Assembly (NCBI RefSeq): GCF_020616555.1
Contig: NZ_CP085173.1
Coordinates: 2,046,001 to 2,110,000, forward strand
Length of the DNA: 64,000 nt
Direction: 5' to 3'
DNA from: Streptomyces longhuiensis
GTDB lineage: Bacteria > Actinomycetota > Actinomycetes > Streptomycetales > Streptomycetaceae
Shown: in pieces, positions 1-8,008 of the stretch
How positions within the stretch are numbered: the first letter of the stretch is position 1
How the letters are laid out: each line of letters begins with the position of its first letter
Made by a program: the position numbers and the translations under genes
The notes under the pieces: generated by a model
Told to the model about the DNA's origin: nothing
The model's input: only the letters and a program-made list of their open reading frames with translations
Database searches by the model: none

Positions 1-1
1 C

Positions 2-556
2 TTCATCGTCGGGATCCTCCTCACCTCGTTCGCCTCGCGCGTGCACCGGGCCTTCGAACTGCGGGCGGGCGACGTGACGTTCGACGAGACGGCGGCACGG
101 ATCGTCGACGAGGCAGCGGGCCACGGCCCGCTGCGGATCATCGCGAACGAGCCCGACGAGCACTCCAAGGCCGAGTACCGCGCCAAGGAGTACAGCCAGC
201 GCGAGCAGACCCACATCCCGGACGGGCGGCCCGTCCTGTTCCTTGAGGTCTTCGTCCACGACTCGTCGGACTTCACCGCGCCGGTCGAGGTCCACGGCGA
301 CGAGAAGCACGGCGTACGCCGGCTGCGCGTCCAGGGCGCGGGCGTGCCGAACACCATCGCGGCCGTCCTGATGAGCCTGCGGGCCCGCACGGGCGAGGTG
401 CCGCACGCGTACTTCAACTGGACCGAGGGCCATCCCGTCAGCCATCTGCTGCGCTTCCTGGTGTTCGGCGACGGCGAGGTCGCGCCGGTCACCCGCGAGG
501 TACTGCGCCGCGCCGAGCCCGAGCCCGCCCGGCGGCCCCGCGTCCACGTGGGCTGA
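2..556 (+). CDS. APC-family amino acid permease, C-terminal part (cut by window edge)
   Basis: The reading frame is open to the left edge, so only the last ~185 residues are present. The first residues visible (FIVGILLTSFASR) are hydrophobic and look like the end of the last membrane helix. A soluble tail of about 165 residues follows, beginning VHRAFELR. This layout, with a long cytoplasmic tail after the last helix, fits the large Streptomyces APC-superfamily amino acid/polyamine permeases; the family call is from overall look and is moderate. The internal GTG at 41 is not a real start. Confidence 0.6.
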   Translation, partial: FIVGILLTSFASRVHRAFELRAGDVTFDETAARIVDEAAGHGPLRIIANEPDEHSKAEYRAKEYSQREQTHIPDGRPVLFLEVFVHDSSDFTAPVEVHGDEKHGVRRLRVQGAGVPNTIAAVLMSLRARTGEVPHAYFNWTEGHPVSHLLRFLVFGDGEVAPVTREVLRRAEPEPARRPRVHVG

Positions 557-631
557 CCTGCGCCCGCATCCCTGCGGACTAGGATGTGGCGCCCACGTAC
601 GGGTGACGGCCGGGGCGGAGGGCGACGGGAC

Positions 632-1048
632 ATGACGCGGGACGGACACGACGGCCGGCGGCCGCGGCGCCGGGGGCAGGGCGAGCTGGAGGCCCAGGTC
701 CTCTCGGCGCTGTGCGAGGCGCCGGGTCCCGTGACGGCGGCCTGGGTCCAGGAACGGGTCGGCGGCGACCTCGCCTACACGACCGTGGTGACGATCCTGA
801 CGCGGCTCCTCGCGAAGAGCGCGGTGACCCGCGCCCGCGACGGCCGCTCCTTCCTGTGGACGCCGGCCGCCGACGGGGCGGGGCTCGCGGCGCTGCGGAT
901 GCGCAAGGTGCTCGACGGCGAGACGAACCGCGAGGCGGTCCTCGCGCGTTTCGTCACCGCGCTTCCTCCGGGCGACGAACAACTGCTGCGGGACCTCCTC
1001 GCACAGGCGGAACGGCCGGACGAAGCCTCCGGCCCCGGCGAGGGCTGA
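632..1048 (+). CDS. BlaI/MecI-type transcriptional repressor
   Basis: 138 aa. Winged-helix protein of the penicillinase-repressor family: an N-terminal basic stretch (RRPRRRGQGELEAQVL), then the family helix-turn-helix core with the AYTTVVTILTRLLAKSAVTR segment that matches the recognition helix and wing of BlaI/MecI. The ATG at 632 is preferred over an upstream ATG at 584, because the conserved domain begins just after it. The next gene starts 9 bases after the stop and encodes an M56 membrane peptidase, the usual partner of BlaI (sensor protease plus repressor). In Streptomyces such pairs are common and are not necessarily about beta-lactams. Confidence 0.88.
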   Translation: MTRDGHDGRRPRRRGQGELEAQVLSALCEAPGPVTAAWVQERVGGDLAYTTVVTILTRLLAKSAVTRARDGRSFLWTPAADGAGLAALRMRKVLDGETNREAVLARFVTALPPGDEQLLRDLLAQAERPDEASGPGEG

Positions 1049-1056
1049 GCCGGGCG

Positions 1057-1989
1057 ATGGGAGTCTTCGTCTTCCTGCCGCTGGTGCTGCCGCTGACGGC
1101 GTGGCCCGTGGCGCGCCTGGCCGAGCAGCATCTCCACCCGCGCACCGCGACCCGTCTCCTGACGGCCGTCGCGGGAGTGATGGCCGTGTGCAGCACGCTG
1201 TGCCTGGCGCTGCTCATGGTCGTCGGCACGGCCCAACTTCCCGGAAACCCCCTCCCCGACGGCTGGTCGGACCCCGAGGTGCGGGCGGCCGTGCCGTACG
1301 ACGGGGTGGCGGGCAGGGCAGCGATCCCCGCCCTCGCCGTCGTGCTCGTGGTGTGTACGCGGGTCGTCGTCCGGCACCACCTGGTGCGGCGCCGGGCCCG
1401 GCGGGCGCTCGCCGGGCCGCGCGACCGGGGCGTCGCGGTCGTGCCGGACACGGTGCCGTACGCGTATGCCCTCCCCGGTGGCGACCGTGACCGGGTGGTG
1501 GTCTCGACCGGGCTCCTGGGCGTGCTCACCGGGCCCGAGCGCAGGGCGTTGTTCGCACACGAGCGGGCCCATCTGGCGGCCCGGCACCATCGTCATCTGC
1601 TGGTGGCCCAGTTGGCGGCGCGGGCCAATCCGTTCCTGCTGCCGCTACGCACGGCGGTGGCGTACTCGACGGAGCGGTGGGCCGACGAGGACGCGGCGCG
1701 CTCCGTGCACGACCGCCGCGTCGTGGCCCGCGCGATCGGCAAGGCCGCCCTCGTCTCGCGCGCCGCGCCGGCCCCCACTCTGGCGGGCCTCGCGGCGCCG
1801 GGCCCGGTCCCGCGCCGGGTCGCGGCCCTCCTGCGCCCGGCCCCGGCGGCGCACAGCTGGCCACCGGCCGGCACGGGGATCGGCCTCGCGGCGTGGGCGG
1901 CGGCCGTGGGCACGGCGGTGTCGGCGATGTCGTCGGCGAACTCCGCGGTGACCATGATCCGCATCCTGCACGCGGCCACGTTCCTCTGA
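1057..1989 (+). CDS. M56-family (BlaR1-like) membrane metallopeptidase
   Basis: 310 aa. Membrane protein with hydrophobic helices near residues 1-20, 28-50 and 80-105 and a zinc-protease motif HERAH (HExxH) in the loop AHERAHLAARHHRH around residue 170; a last hydrophobic segment lies near the C-terminus. It lacks the penicillin-binding sensor domain of true BlaR1, as is usual for the short actinobacterial M56 proteins. It is co-transcribed with the upstream BlaI-type repressor (9-base gap) and probably cleaves or controls it in response to an envelope signal. The signal is unknown. Confidence 0.88.
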   Translation: MGVFVFLPLVLPLTAWPVARLAEQHLHPRTATRLLTAVAGVMAVCSTLCLALLMVVGTAQLPGNPLPDGWSDPEVRAAVPYDGVAGRAAIPALAVVLVVCTRVVVRHHLVRRRARRALAGPRDRGVAVVPDTVPYAYALPGGDRDRVVVSTGLLGVLTGPERRALFAHERAHLAARHHRHLLVAQLAARANPFLLPLRTAVAYSTERWADEDAARSVHDRRVVARAIGKAALVSRAAPAPTLAGLAAPGPVPRRVAALLRPAPAAHSWPPAGTGIGLAAWAAAVGTAVSAMSSANSAVTMIRILHAATFL

Positions 1990-2070
1990 CGTCGTCCGGG
2001 GGGGGAATCCCGCACGGCACCGCCCTGTTGACCACGGTGAACACCCGTCGACCCCCAGGAGGCACCGCAC

Positions 2071-2478
2071 ATGTACGGCGATCAGGAGACGGTCCGCAGG
2101 ATCCTCACGGAGCTCGGTGACACCTGGGCGGTCGTGGGCCTCTCCTCGAACAGGGCGCGCGCCGCCTACGGCGTCGCCGAGGTCCTCCAGCACTTCGGCA
2201 AGCGCGTCGTCCCGGTCCACCCGAAGGCCGAGACGGTCCACGGCGAGCAGGGCTACGCGTCCCTCGAAGAGATCCCGTTCAAGGTCGACGTGGTCGACGC
2301 CTTCGTCAACTCCCACCTCGCGGGCCAGGTCGCCGACGAGGCCCGGACGATCGGCGCGGAAGCGGTCTGGTTCCAGCTCGGCGTGATCGACGAGGCGGCG
2401 TACGCGCGCACGCGCGACGCGGGGCTTGCGATGGTCATGGACAAGTGCCCGGCGATCGAGATCCCCCGCCTGGGCTGA
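2071..2478 (+). CDS. CoA-binding domain protein (YccU-like)
   Basis: 135 aa, a stand-alone Rossmann-type CoA-binding domain of the kind found at the N-terminus of succinyl-CoA synthetase alpha chains. The WAVVGLSSNRARAAYGVA stretch near the N-terminus and VVPVHPKAETVHGEQGYASL match the family's nucleotide loop, and MDKCPAIEIPRL is the usual C-terminal motif. A strong AGGAGG ribosome site precedes the ATG. Function in cells is not well defined for this family. Confidence 0.85.
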   Translation: MYGDQETVRRILTELGDTWAVVGLSSNRARAAYGVAEVLQHFGKRVVPVHPKAETVHGEQGYASLEEIPFKVDVVDAFVNSHLAGQVADEARTIGAEAVWFQLGVIDEAAYARTRDAGLAMVMDKCPAIEIPRLG

Positions 2479-2517
2479 GCCGCTCCACCCAGGTAACTGG
2501 CGCACACGAGGCGGCAG

Positions 2518-3288
2518 TTACCCCTCACGCTGCGGCAGCGTCGTCCCGGGCAGCTCGTACTCGTCGCGGCGGCCGCACATGCCGTAGCCGCCGCGCCGGG
2601 TGGGACCCGTGTCGTACGAGGCCGATCCCGTGAGGTAGGAGGGGTCGCCGGATTCGAGGGCCGCGAGCTGGGCGCCGGTGCGCTCGGCGGCGGCCAGCGC
2701 GCCGGCCCGCCACAGCTCTCGCCAGGCGGGCACCTTGTCCCGGACGAGACGCGCCGCGGCCCGCTGGAATTCCAGGTAGGGCGCGCCATCGCCGGCCGAC
2801 AGCGCCTCGCGCAGCGGCAGATAGCCCTCGACCGCGAGGTCGCGCCGCCGCCGCGCGGCCGCCTCCGCCAGGGGTCCCGTCCGCGCCGGGAGTGTCGCGG
2901 CGGCGGCGTAGCGCTCGGGGTCGGCGAGCACGTCGGGCGGGAAGGTGAAGACGGCGTCCCCGGCCTCGGGCAGACCGCTGTTCTGCATCAGGACGGTGAT
3001 GCGCAAGTCGCCGCGCTGCACCATCCGGTGCACGGTCCCCGGCGTGAACCACGCCACCGAGCCCGCTTCCAGGGGGACTTCGCGGTAACCGCCGGGGCTG
3101 AGGGTCTGGACGGCACCGCGTCCGCCGGTGACGACGTAGGCCTCCGTGCACACCAGGTGCAGATGCGGGGTGCCGCCACACACGCCGTCGGCGGCCTCCC
3201 ATTCGTAGGCCTTCAGGTGGGAGAGGCCGACGGCTCCGGGCAGCGGATGGGAGAAGTCGGTCGGCGGGAGGGCGGTTTCGGAGGGCAT
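2518..3288 (-). CDS. Cupin-domain protein
   Basis: 256 aa. A cupin fold is suggested by the histidine pair in GTPHLHLVCTEAYVVTGGRG and the second motif PGTVHRMVQRGDLRI, i.e. the two cupin metal-binding motifs. The remaining C-terminal half is Ala/Arg-rich and helical. The ATG at 3288 is chosen over a GTG 15 bases upstream because AGGAG lies 7 bases before it. A 14-bp LacI-type palindrome lies about 75 bp upstream (3362-3375), so carbohydrate-linked control is plausible. Substrate unknown; a sugar-related isomerase or sensor role is only a guess. Confidence 0.75.
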   Translation of the reverse strand: MPSETALPPTDFSHPLPGAVGLSHLKAYEWEAADGVCGGTPHLHLVCTEAYVVTGGRGAVQTLSPGGYREVPLEAGSVAWFTPGTVHRMVQRGDLRITVLMQNSGLPEAGDAVFTFPPDVLADPERYAAAATLPARTGPLAEAAARRRRDLAVEGYLPLREALSAGDGAPYLEFQRAAARLVRDKVPAWRELWRAGALAAAERTGAQLAALESGDPSYLTGSASYDTGPTRRGGYGMCGRRDEYELPGTTLPQREG

Positions 3289-3361
3289 GCGGGGGCTCCT
3301 CATCCAGGCCGAGCGGAACGGGACAGAGGCGAGCAGGGCAGAGGCGAGCGGGGCAAGGCGT

Positions 3362-3375
3362 GGAAAGCGCTTGCC
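3362..3375. promoter_or_regulatory. Candidate LacI-family operator
   Basis: GGAAAGCGCTTGCC is a 14-bp inverted repeat with one mismatch centred on AGCGCT, the classic core of LacI/GalR-family operators in actinomycetes. It lies between the cupin gene (start 3288) and the 3' end of the lipoprotein gene, so the cupin gene is the only sensible target. No LacI-family regulator is encoded in this window. Confidence 0.55.
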
Positions 3376-3403
3376 CCCAGGAGGAGCCTAAGCGCCCCTG
3401 CCC

Positions 3404-4255
3404 TCACTTGCACCCGATCGGCTCGATCGCCCCCGGCCACCGCTCCACGCCGCCCCCGGTCCGCACATACGCGTCGGACTTGTCGGCGGAGAGCCACAGT
3501 TGGCGCCGTCCGTCGCGGTACCCGGTGTCCGTGGCGCCGTCCGGCAGCCGTGTCTTCGGCGCGTACGAGGAGTGCAGGAGTTCACGGGGCAGCGCGTGTT
3601 CGGGGTCCCGGAGGTACTGGCGGTCACCGAGGTGGAGGAACTCCGCCGACTGCCAGTCGCAGTGCTCGGGCCCGGCCGCGCTGAAGATCTCGGACGCGGG
3701 GGCCGCTCGCCCCTCCCGGTCCACCCACACCCGGATGTCGAGGTGGACACGGTCCCGGCGGGCGAACTCGGACGGATCGCACTGGGCGTACGTCTCCAGA
3801 CCCCAACCCGGCCTGTGCGGCAGGTCCTTGGCCACGATCACGGCCACGCGGGTGCGGCCGCCGACGTCGTACGAGTACAGGACGCGGCGGCCCACCTCGC
3901 GCTCGACGCGATAGCCGCGGCGCGGCAGGGACCGGGCGAACTCGTCGGCCACGAGCGCGTTCAAGGCCTCGTCCGGCGAGTCCGCGCCGTCCGACGCGCC
4001 CCAGCCGTCGTCCCCGCCGCCGCCCCGGTACGGCTTGCCCGCGCATTCGAGGGCGAGGACGGAGGCGCCCCCGCCCTGGACGTTGTCCTCGTCACCGTCG
4101 ATGTCGGGCGCCTTCGCCTTGAGAGGACCCCGGTAGGGCGCGGCCGGCGAGGAGCCGGTCACCACCAGGCCCTCGGGGACTTCCACGCCGCAGGCCGCCA
4201 CGGACACCAGCGCCCCCGACGCCATCGCCAGCACGGCCACCGTCCGGATTCTCAT
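3404..4255 (-). CDS. Secreted lipoprotein of unknown function
   Basis: 283 aa. N-terminal signal with basic MRIR start, hydrophobic core and lipobox VAAC near residue 22, so the mature protein should be lipid-anchored outside the membrane. The rest has no motif I recognise; it is acidic and rich in Gly/Asp just after the anchor (residues 40-80) and has a few Cys residues that could form disulfides. ATG at 4255 chosen because it directly precedes the signal peptide. Reads like a Streptomyces-specific lipoprotein. Confidence 0.75.
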   Translation of the reverse strand: MRIRTVAVLAMASGALVSVAACGVEVPEGLVVTGSSPAAPYRGPLKAKAPDIDGDEDNVQGGGASVLALECAGKPYRGGGGDDGWGASDGADSPDEALNALVADEFARSLPRRGYRVEREVGRRVLYSYDVGGRTRVAVIVAKDLPHRPGWGLETYAQCDPSEFARRDRVHLDIRVWVDREGRAAPASEIFSAAGPEHCDWQSAEFLHLGDRQYLRDPEHALPRELLHSSYAPKTRLPDGATDTGYRDGRRQLWLSADKSDAYVRTGGGVERWPGAIEPIGCK

Positions 4256-4353
4256 GGCTCGCCCCACCCGTTTCTCCGCCCCCGCCCCGCGCCGCTGCGC
4301 GGAGCCGCTCCTCAGACGCGGCGGCCTCCGGGTTCGTTCGGCCCCGGGCGGGG

Positions 4354-4911
4354 TCAGTTCACGCCGAGCCCTTCGAGGACCACCGCGCCGGGCAGGTCGA
4401 GGAAGGCCTTGCCGGGCACGATGAGCTTGCCGCGGCGTGTTCCGCTGCCGATCAGGACGTGTGACCGGTCGACGACGGCCGCGTCCACAAGGAGCGGCCA
4501 GTCGGCGGGCAGCCCGATCGGGGTGATGCCGCCGTACTCCATGCCGGTGGCGCCGGTGGCCGTCTCCATCGGGGCGAACGAGGCCTTGCGGGCGCCCAGT
4601 CGGCGGCGTACGACTCCATTGACGTCGACCCGGGTCCCGGATAGGACCAGGCAGGCGGCGAGGGTCGTCTCGCCGCCGCGCTTGCCGGCTACGACGACGC
4701 AGTTGGCGGAGTCCTCGAGCAGTTCGGGGCCGTAGTGCTCGACGAACGTGGCCGTGTCCGCCCACTCGGGGTCGGTGTCGACATGGATCAGCTGCTCCGC
4801 CGGGACCGTGCCGTGCCAGTTGCGTACGGCGTCGGCCACCGGGTCCGTGAGCAGGTCGAGCGCCTCGGGAGCGGGGCGGACGTGGTCGAAGTTTCCGATG
4901 GGTGCGCGCAT
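4354..4911 (-). CDS. YbaK/ProX-family aminoacyl-tRNA deacylase
   Basis: 185 aa. YbaK/EbsC fold, which hydrolyses mischarged aminoacyl-tRNAs in trans. Seen: the NCVVVAGKRGG strand with its conserved Lys, the VNGVVRRRLGARKASFAP segment, and the strongly conserved MEYGGITPIGLP loop, followed by the C-terminal GSGTRRGKLIVPG motif. Length is normal for the family. The start ATG follows a region with no better candidate. Which tRNA it edits cannot be told from sequence. Confidence 0.9.
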   Translation of the reverse strand: MRAPIGNFDHVRPAPEALDLLTDPVADAVRNWHGTVPAEQLIHVDTDPEWADTATFVEHYGPELLEDSANCVVVAGKRGGETTLAACLVLSGTRVDVNGVVRRRLGARKASFAPMETATGATGMEYGGITPIGLPADWPLLVDAAVVDRSHVLIGSGTRRGKLIVPGKAFLDLPGAVVLEGLGVN

Positions 4912-4954
4912 GTCGGCACGCTAACAGCCGTCCGCGGCGGCCGAGTCCGGCGTC

Positions 4955-5527
4955 TCAGCGTACGGGCGGCACCGACACGGCCATGGTCATCTCCATCGTC
5001 TCGGTGCCGTCGTTGCGGTAGGTGTGCGAGGCGTCGGCCTCGAACGAGACGCTGGATCCGGCGGGGACGCGGTACTCGGCGCCGTCCAGGACGAGGGTCA
5101 GCTCGCCGGCCGTCACATGGAGCAGCTCCACCGTGCCCGCGGGGTGCGGGTCGGAGCCGCTGCCGTCACCGGGTTCCAGGTGCCAGTCCCACATCTCCAG
5201 GGGGCCGGGGGCCTCGGTCCCGGCGAGCAGCCGGTTGTAGCTGCCGGCGTCCGTGCTCCACAGGCGTACGGCCTGCTCGGGCGGGACGATGCGGACCTTC
5301 GGGCCCTGTTCGTAGTCGAGCAGGGTGGTGATGCTGATGCCGAGCGCGTCACCGATCTTGACCACGGTGCCGATGCTGGGGTTGGTGCGGGCCTGCTCGA
5401 TCTGGATGAGCATGCCGCGGCTGACTCCGGCGCGCGTCGCGAGACCGTCGAGGGTGAAGCCGCGCTCGGTGCGCCAGCGCTTGACGTTGCGGCCGAGGGA
5501 CTGGGTCAGCAGGTCGAGGTCCGACAC
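4955..5527 (-). CDS. XRE-family regulator with C-terminal cupin
   Basis: 190 aa from the GTG at 5527 (201 aa if a TTG at 5560 is used). Residues ~8-60 form an XRE/Cro helix-turn-helix (GVSRGMLIQIEQARTNPS), and the C-terminal ~70 residues a small-molecule-binding cupin (HPAGTVELLHVTAGELTLVLDG then FEADASHTYRN). This is the SutR/PuuR-like architecture. It is divergent from an EamA exporter gene, with a perfect 16-bp palindrome at 5555-5570 in the gap, so it most likely represses itself and the exporter. If the TTG were the true start it would lie inside the palindrome, which favours the GTG. Confidence 0.85.
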   Translation of the reverse strand: MSDLDLLTQSLGRNVKRWRTERGFTLDGLATRAGVSRGMLIQIEQARTNPSIGTVVKIGDALGISITTLLDYEQGPKVRIVPPEQAVRLWSTDAGSYNRLLAGTEAPGPLEMWDWHLEPGDGSGSDPHPAGTVELLHVTAGELTLVLDGAEYRVPAGSSVSFEADASHTYRNDGTETMEMTMAVSVPPVR

Positions 5528-5554
5528 TTTCCGTCCAATATTCTGGATGACAGC

Positions 5555-5570
5555 GTTCAATTCATTGAAC
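5555..5570. promoter_or_regulatory. Perfect palindrome between XRE-cupin and EamA genes
   Basis: GTTCAATTCATTGAAC: two exact 7-bp arms around TC. It lies in the divergent promoter gap and is AT-rich against the background, as expected for an autoregulatory operator of the XRE-cupin protein. A second inverted repeat, GTGTGGTG (5575-5582) with CACCACAC (5605-5612), flanks the exporter's promoter side. Confidence 0.6.
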
Positions 5571-5630
5571 TAGCGTGTGGTGCAACAAAGCACTCACCGA
5601 CGTTCACCACACTGTACTGCGAGGCAGACC

Positions 5631-6497
5631 ATGACAGCACTCTTCGCCCTGGCCACCAGCCTCATGTGGGGCCTGGCCGACTTCGGCGGAGGGCTCCTCA
5701 CCCGGCGAACTCCCGCGCTCACGGTCGTGGTGGTCTCGCAGAGCATCGCCGTCGCGGTGCTCGGCGCGATCGTGGCGGCGACGGGCGCCTGGAGCGAGGC
5801 GGGACCGCAGCTGTGGTTCGCGGTCGCGGCCGGTCTCGTCGGCCCGGTCGCCATGCTCGCCTTCTACAAGGCGCTCGCCCTCGGCCCGATGGGCGTCGTC
5901 TCGCCCCTCGGCTCGCTCGGCGTCACCGTTCCCGTCGCCGTCGGCCTGGTGCTCGGGGAGCGTCCGGGGCTGCTGCAGTTCGCGGGCATAGGCGTGGCCG
6001 TCGCAGGGGTGATCCTGGCCGGCGGTCCGCAGTTCAGGGGCGCGCCCGTGCAACGTCAGGCCGTTCTGCTCACGCTGCTCGCCGCGTTCGGCTTCGGCGC
6101 GGTGATGGCCCTGATCGCGGAGGCCTCGACCACCGTGACCGGGCTCTTCCTGGCGCTCTTCGTACAGCGGGTGACCAATGTGACGGCGGGCGGAACGGCC
6201 CTGTACGTGTCCGTGCGGCGCGGTGGCCGCGCGCTCCCCGAGGACGGCGGGATGCAGGTCGTCCGGTCGGCGCTCCCCGCGCTGGCGTTCGTGGGCCTCG
6301 CCGACGTGGCGGCGAACGGCACGTACGCGATGGCGGCGCAGCAGGGCCCGGTCACCGTGGCCGCCGTGCTCGCCTCGCTCTACCCCGTCGTGACGGCGCT
6401 GGCCGCGCGCGGCTTCCTCGGCGAGCGGCTGCGCGGGGTGCAGGCCGCGGGGGCGGGCCTCGCGCTGGTGGGCACGGTGCTGCTGGCGACGGGTTAG
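5631..6497 (+). CDS. EamA/DMT-family transporter
   Basis: 288 aa, ten hydrophobic segments arranged as two EamA repeats; the N-terminal ATSLMWGLADF and mid-protein LGVTVPVAVGLVLGERP (helix with the conserved Gly-Glu) are typical. The ATG at 5631 begins directly at the first helix; upstream in-frame starts add only hydrophilic sequence. It is divergent from the XRE-cupin gene, its likely regulator. Probably exports a small metabolite; substrate unknown. Its stop overlaps the convergent acyltransferase by 4 bases. Confidence 0.9.
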   Translation: MTALFALATSLMWGLADFGGGLLTRRTPALTVVVVSQSIAVAVLGAIVAATGAWSEAGPQLWFAVAAGLVGPVAMLAFYKALALGPMGVVSPLGSLGVTVPVAVGLVLGERPGLLQFAGIGVAVAGVILAGGPQFRGAPVQRQAVLLTLLAAFGFGAVMALIAEASTTVTGLFLALFVQRVTNVTAGGTALYVSVRRGGRALPEDGGMQVVRSALPALAFVGLADVAANGTYAMAAQQGPVTVAAVLASLYPVVTALAARGFLGERLRGVQAAGAGLALVGTVLLATG

Positions 6498-7258
6498 GCG
6501 CTCGCGCCCGGCTGGACGCCCTCTTCCAGCCCCTCCAGGTCGGCCAGCGCGAGGAGCTGCTCGGGGGTGACGCCTTCGGGGATCGGGGCGGGGGCGGGCG
6601 TGCGCAGCGGCGGCTGCCACCCGTTCTCCTCGTCCCAGCTCCGTACGACCCGGGCGGGCGCGCCGGCCACGACCGAGTGGTCCGGCACCTCTCCGCGCAC
6701 GACGGCACCGGCGGCCACGACGACGTTCCGGCCGATCCGCGCGCCCGGCAGGATCACCGCGCCGGTGCCGATCCAGCAGCCCGGCCCGATCTCCACCGGC
6801 TCCATGCGCGGCCACTGCTTGCCGATGGGCTGGTGCGGGTCGTCGTACGAGTGGTTGGTCGAGGTCACGTAGACGTACGGCCCGAAGTAGCAGTCGCTGC
6901 CGATCGTGACCGTCGTGTCGGCGATGACATGGCTGCCGCGGCCGAGGACGACACCGTCGCCGATGCGCAGGATCGGCTCGGACCCGAGGTCGAGGTCGGG
7001 CATCAGGCCCGCGGTGAGAGTGACCTGTTCGGCGATGATGCAGTGCGCGCCGAGATGGATCCAGGGCTCACCGAAGACCGTGCCCTGCGGGAAGGCCAGC
7101 TTGGTGCCGTGCCCGAGGGATCCGAAGCGGTAGCGGCCGGGATGCGCGGCGGTCACCGCGCCCGCGCGCTGCGCCAGGCGCCAGCCGGCCTGCACCGCGC
7201 GATGGGCGAGGCGTCCGGTGAAGTCGCGGGATGAGAACGCGTTCCAGTTCTTCGGCAC
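6494..7258 (-). CDS. Hexapeptide-repeat (LbH) acyltransferase
   Basis: 254 aa. The central ~130 residues show left-handed beta-helix hexapeptide spacing (e.g. IGDGVVLGRGSHV, IGSDCYFGPYVYV, IGPGCWIGTGAVI, IGRNVVVAAGAVV) and end with the usual DHSVVAGAPARVVR cap, as in maltose/galactoside O-acetyltransferases. TSTNHSYDD holds the likely catalytic His. The N-terminal ~50 residues and the Pro-rich C-terminus are extensions. Acceptor unknown; a polysaccharide or sugar acetylation role is likely. Confidence 0.85.
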   Translation of the reverse strand: MPKNWNAFSSRDFTGRLAHRAVQAGWRLAQRAGAVTAAHPGRYRFGSLGHGTKLAFPQGTVFGEPWIHLGAHCIIAEQVTLTAGLMPDLDLGSEPILRIGDGVVLGRGSHVIADTTVTIGSDCYFGPYVYVTSTNHSYDDPHQPIGKQWPRMEPVEIGPGCWIGTGAVILPGARIGRNVVVAAGAVVRGEVPDHSVVAGAPARVVRSWDEENGWQPPLRTPAPAPIPEGVTPEQLLALADLEGLEEGVQPGASA

Positions 7259-7402
7259 AGCCTCACGTTACTCAGCCGTACGCCGCCGCGCAGAGCCATG
7301 GCCTGTGATCTTCGCCCCACGCGGCACCCGCTCGGGGCCGTCCCGTACGGTTCGCTCTGGCGCGACACAGGCTGTACGGAAGACCGAAGAGGAGACAGAG
7401 CG

Positions 7403-7936
7403 ATGGGCCAGCAGGCACTCATCACCGGGATCGGCGGCAAGGACCCGGTCCTCGACCAGGAGGCGTTCGCCGCGCCGACCTCGGTCGTGATCGGCGAGGT
7501 CACCCTGCACGCCGGGGCGAGTGTCTGGTACGGCGCGGTGCTGCGCGCGGACTGCGGCCCGATCGTGCTCGGCGCCGACAGCAACATCCAGGACAACTGC
7601 ACCGTGCATGTCGACCCCGGCTTCCCGGTGACGGTCGGCGAGCGGGTCTCCGTCGGTCACAACGCGGTCCTGCACGGCTGCACCGTCGAGGACGACTGCC
7701 TGGTGGGCATGGGCGCCACGGTTCTCAACGGCGCGGTGATCGGCGCCGGTTCCCTGGTCGCCGCCCAGGCGCTCGTCCCGCAGGGGATGCAGGTCCCGCC
7801 GGGCTCACTCGTCGCCGGGGTCCCCGCCAAGGTCAAGCGCCCGCTGACCGACGAGGAGCGCGCGGGCATCACCCTGAACGGCACGCTCTACGTGGAACTG
7901 GCGAAGGCACACCGCGCGGCGCACTCGGACGACTGA
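7403..7936 (+). CDS. Gamma-carbonic anhydrase-like LbH protein
   Basis: 177 aa. Hexapeptide-repeat trimer fold; the three histidines expected to bind metal are present in CTVHVDPG, SVGHNAVLHGC. This matches the gamma-CA/YrdA/PaaY family, many of whose members have weak or unknown activity. GAGGAGA ribosome site lies about 8 bases before the ATG. The stop codon is inside the first copy of an 8-copy CTGACTG repeat (7933-7988). Confidence 0.88.
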   Translation: MGQQALITGIGGKDPVLDQEAFAAPTSVVIGEVTLHAGASVWYGAVLRADCGPIVLGADSNIQDNCTVHVDPGFPVTVGERVSVGHNAVLHGCTVEDDCLVGMGATVLNGAVIGAGSLVAAQALVPQGMQVPPGSLVAGVPAKVKRPLTDEERAGITLNGTLYVELAKAHRAAHSDD

Positions 7937-7988
7937 CTGCTGACTGCTGACTGCTGACTGCTGACTGCTGACTGCTGACTGCTGACTG
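7933..7988. repeat. Eight exact tandem copies of heptamer CTGACTG
   Basis: 56 bp made of eight identical 7-bp units with no substitutions, lying between the stop codon of the gamma-CA gene (its TGA at 7934-7936 is inside copy 1) and the 3' end of the convergent dedA-like gene (8009). Because 7 is not a multiple of 3, the TGA of the unit falls in all three forward frames, so the array is a multi-frame stop cassette. Such a clean array suggests recent slippage expansion. Confidence 0.97.
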
Positions 7989-8008
7989 CGATCGTCAGGC
8001 GTCGAGTG

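Noticed and set aside
5024..7234. 736-codon plus-strand frame
   Set aside because: Runs across two real genes on opposite strands; amino-acid composition (Arg/Gly/Ala runs) is that of a shadow frame.
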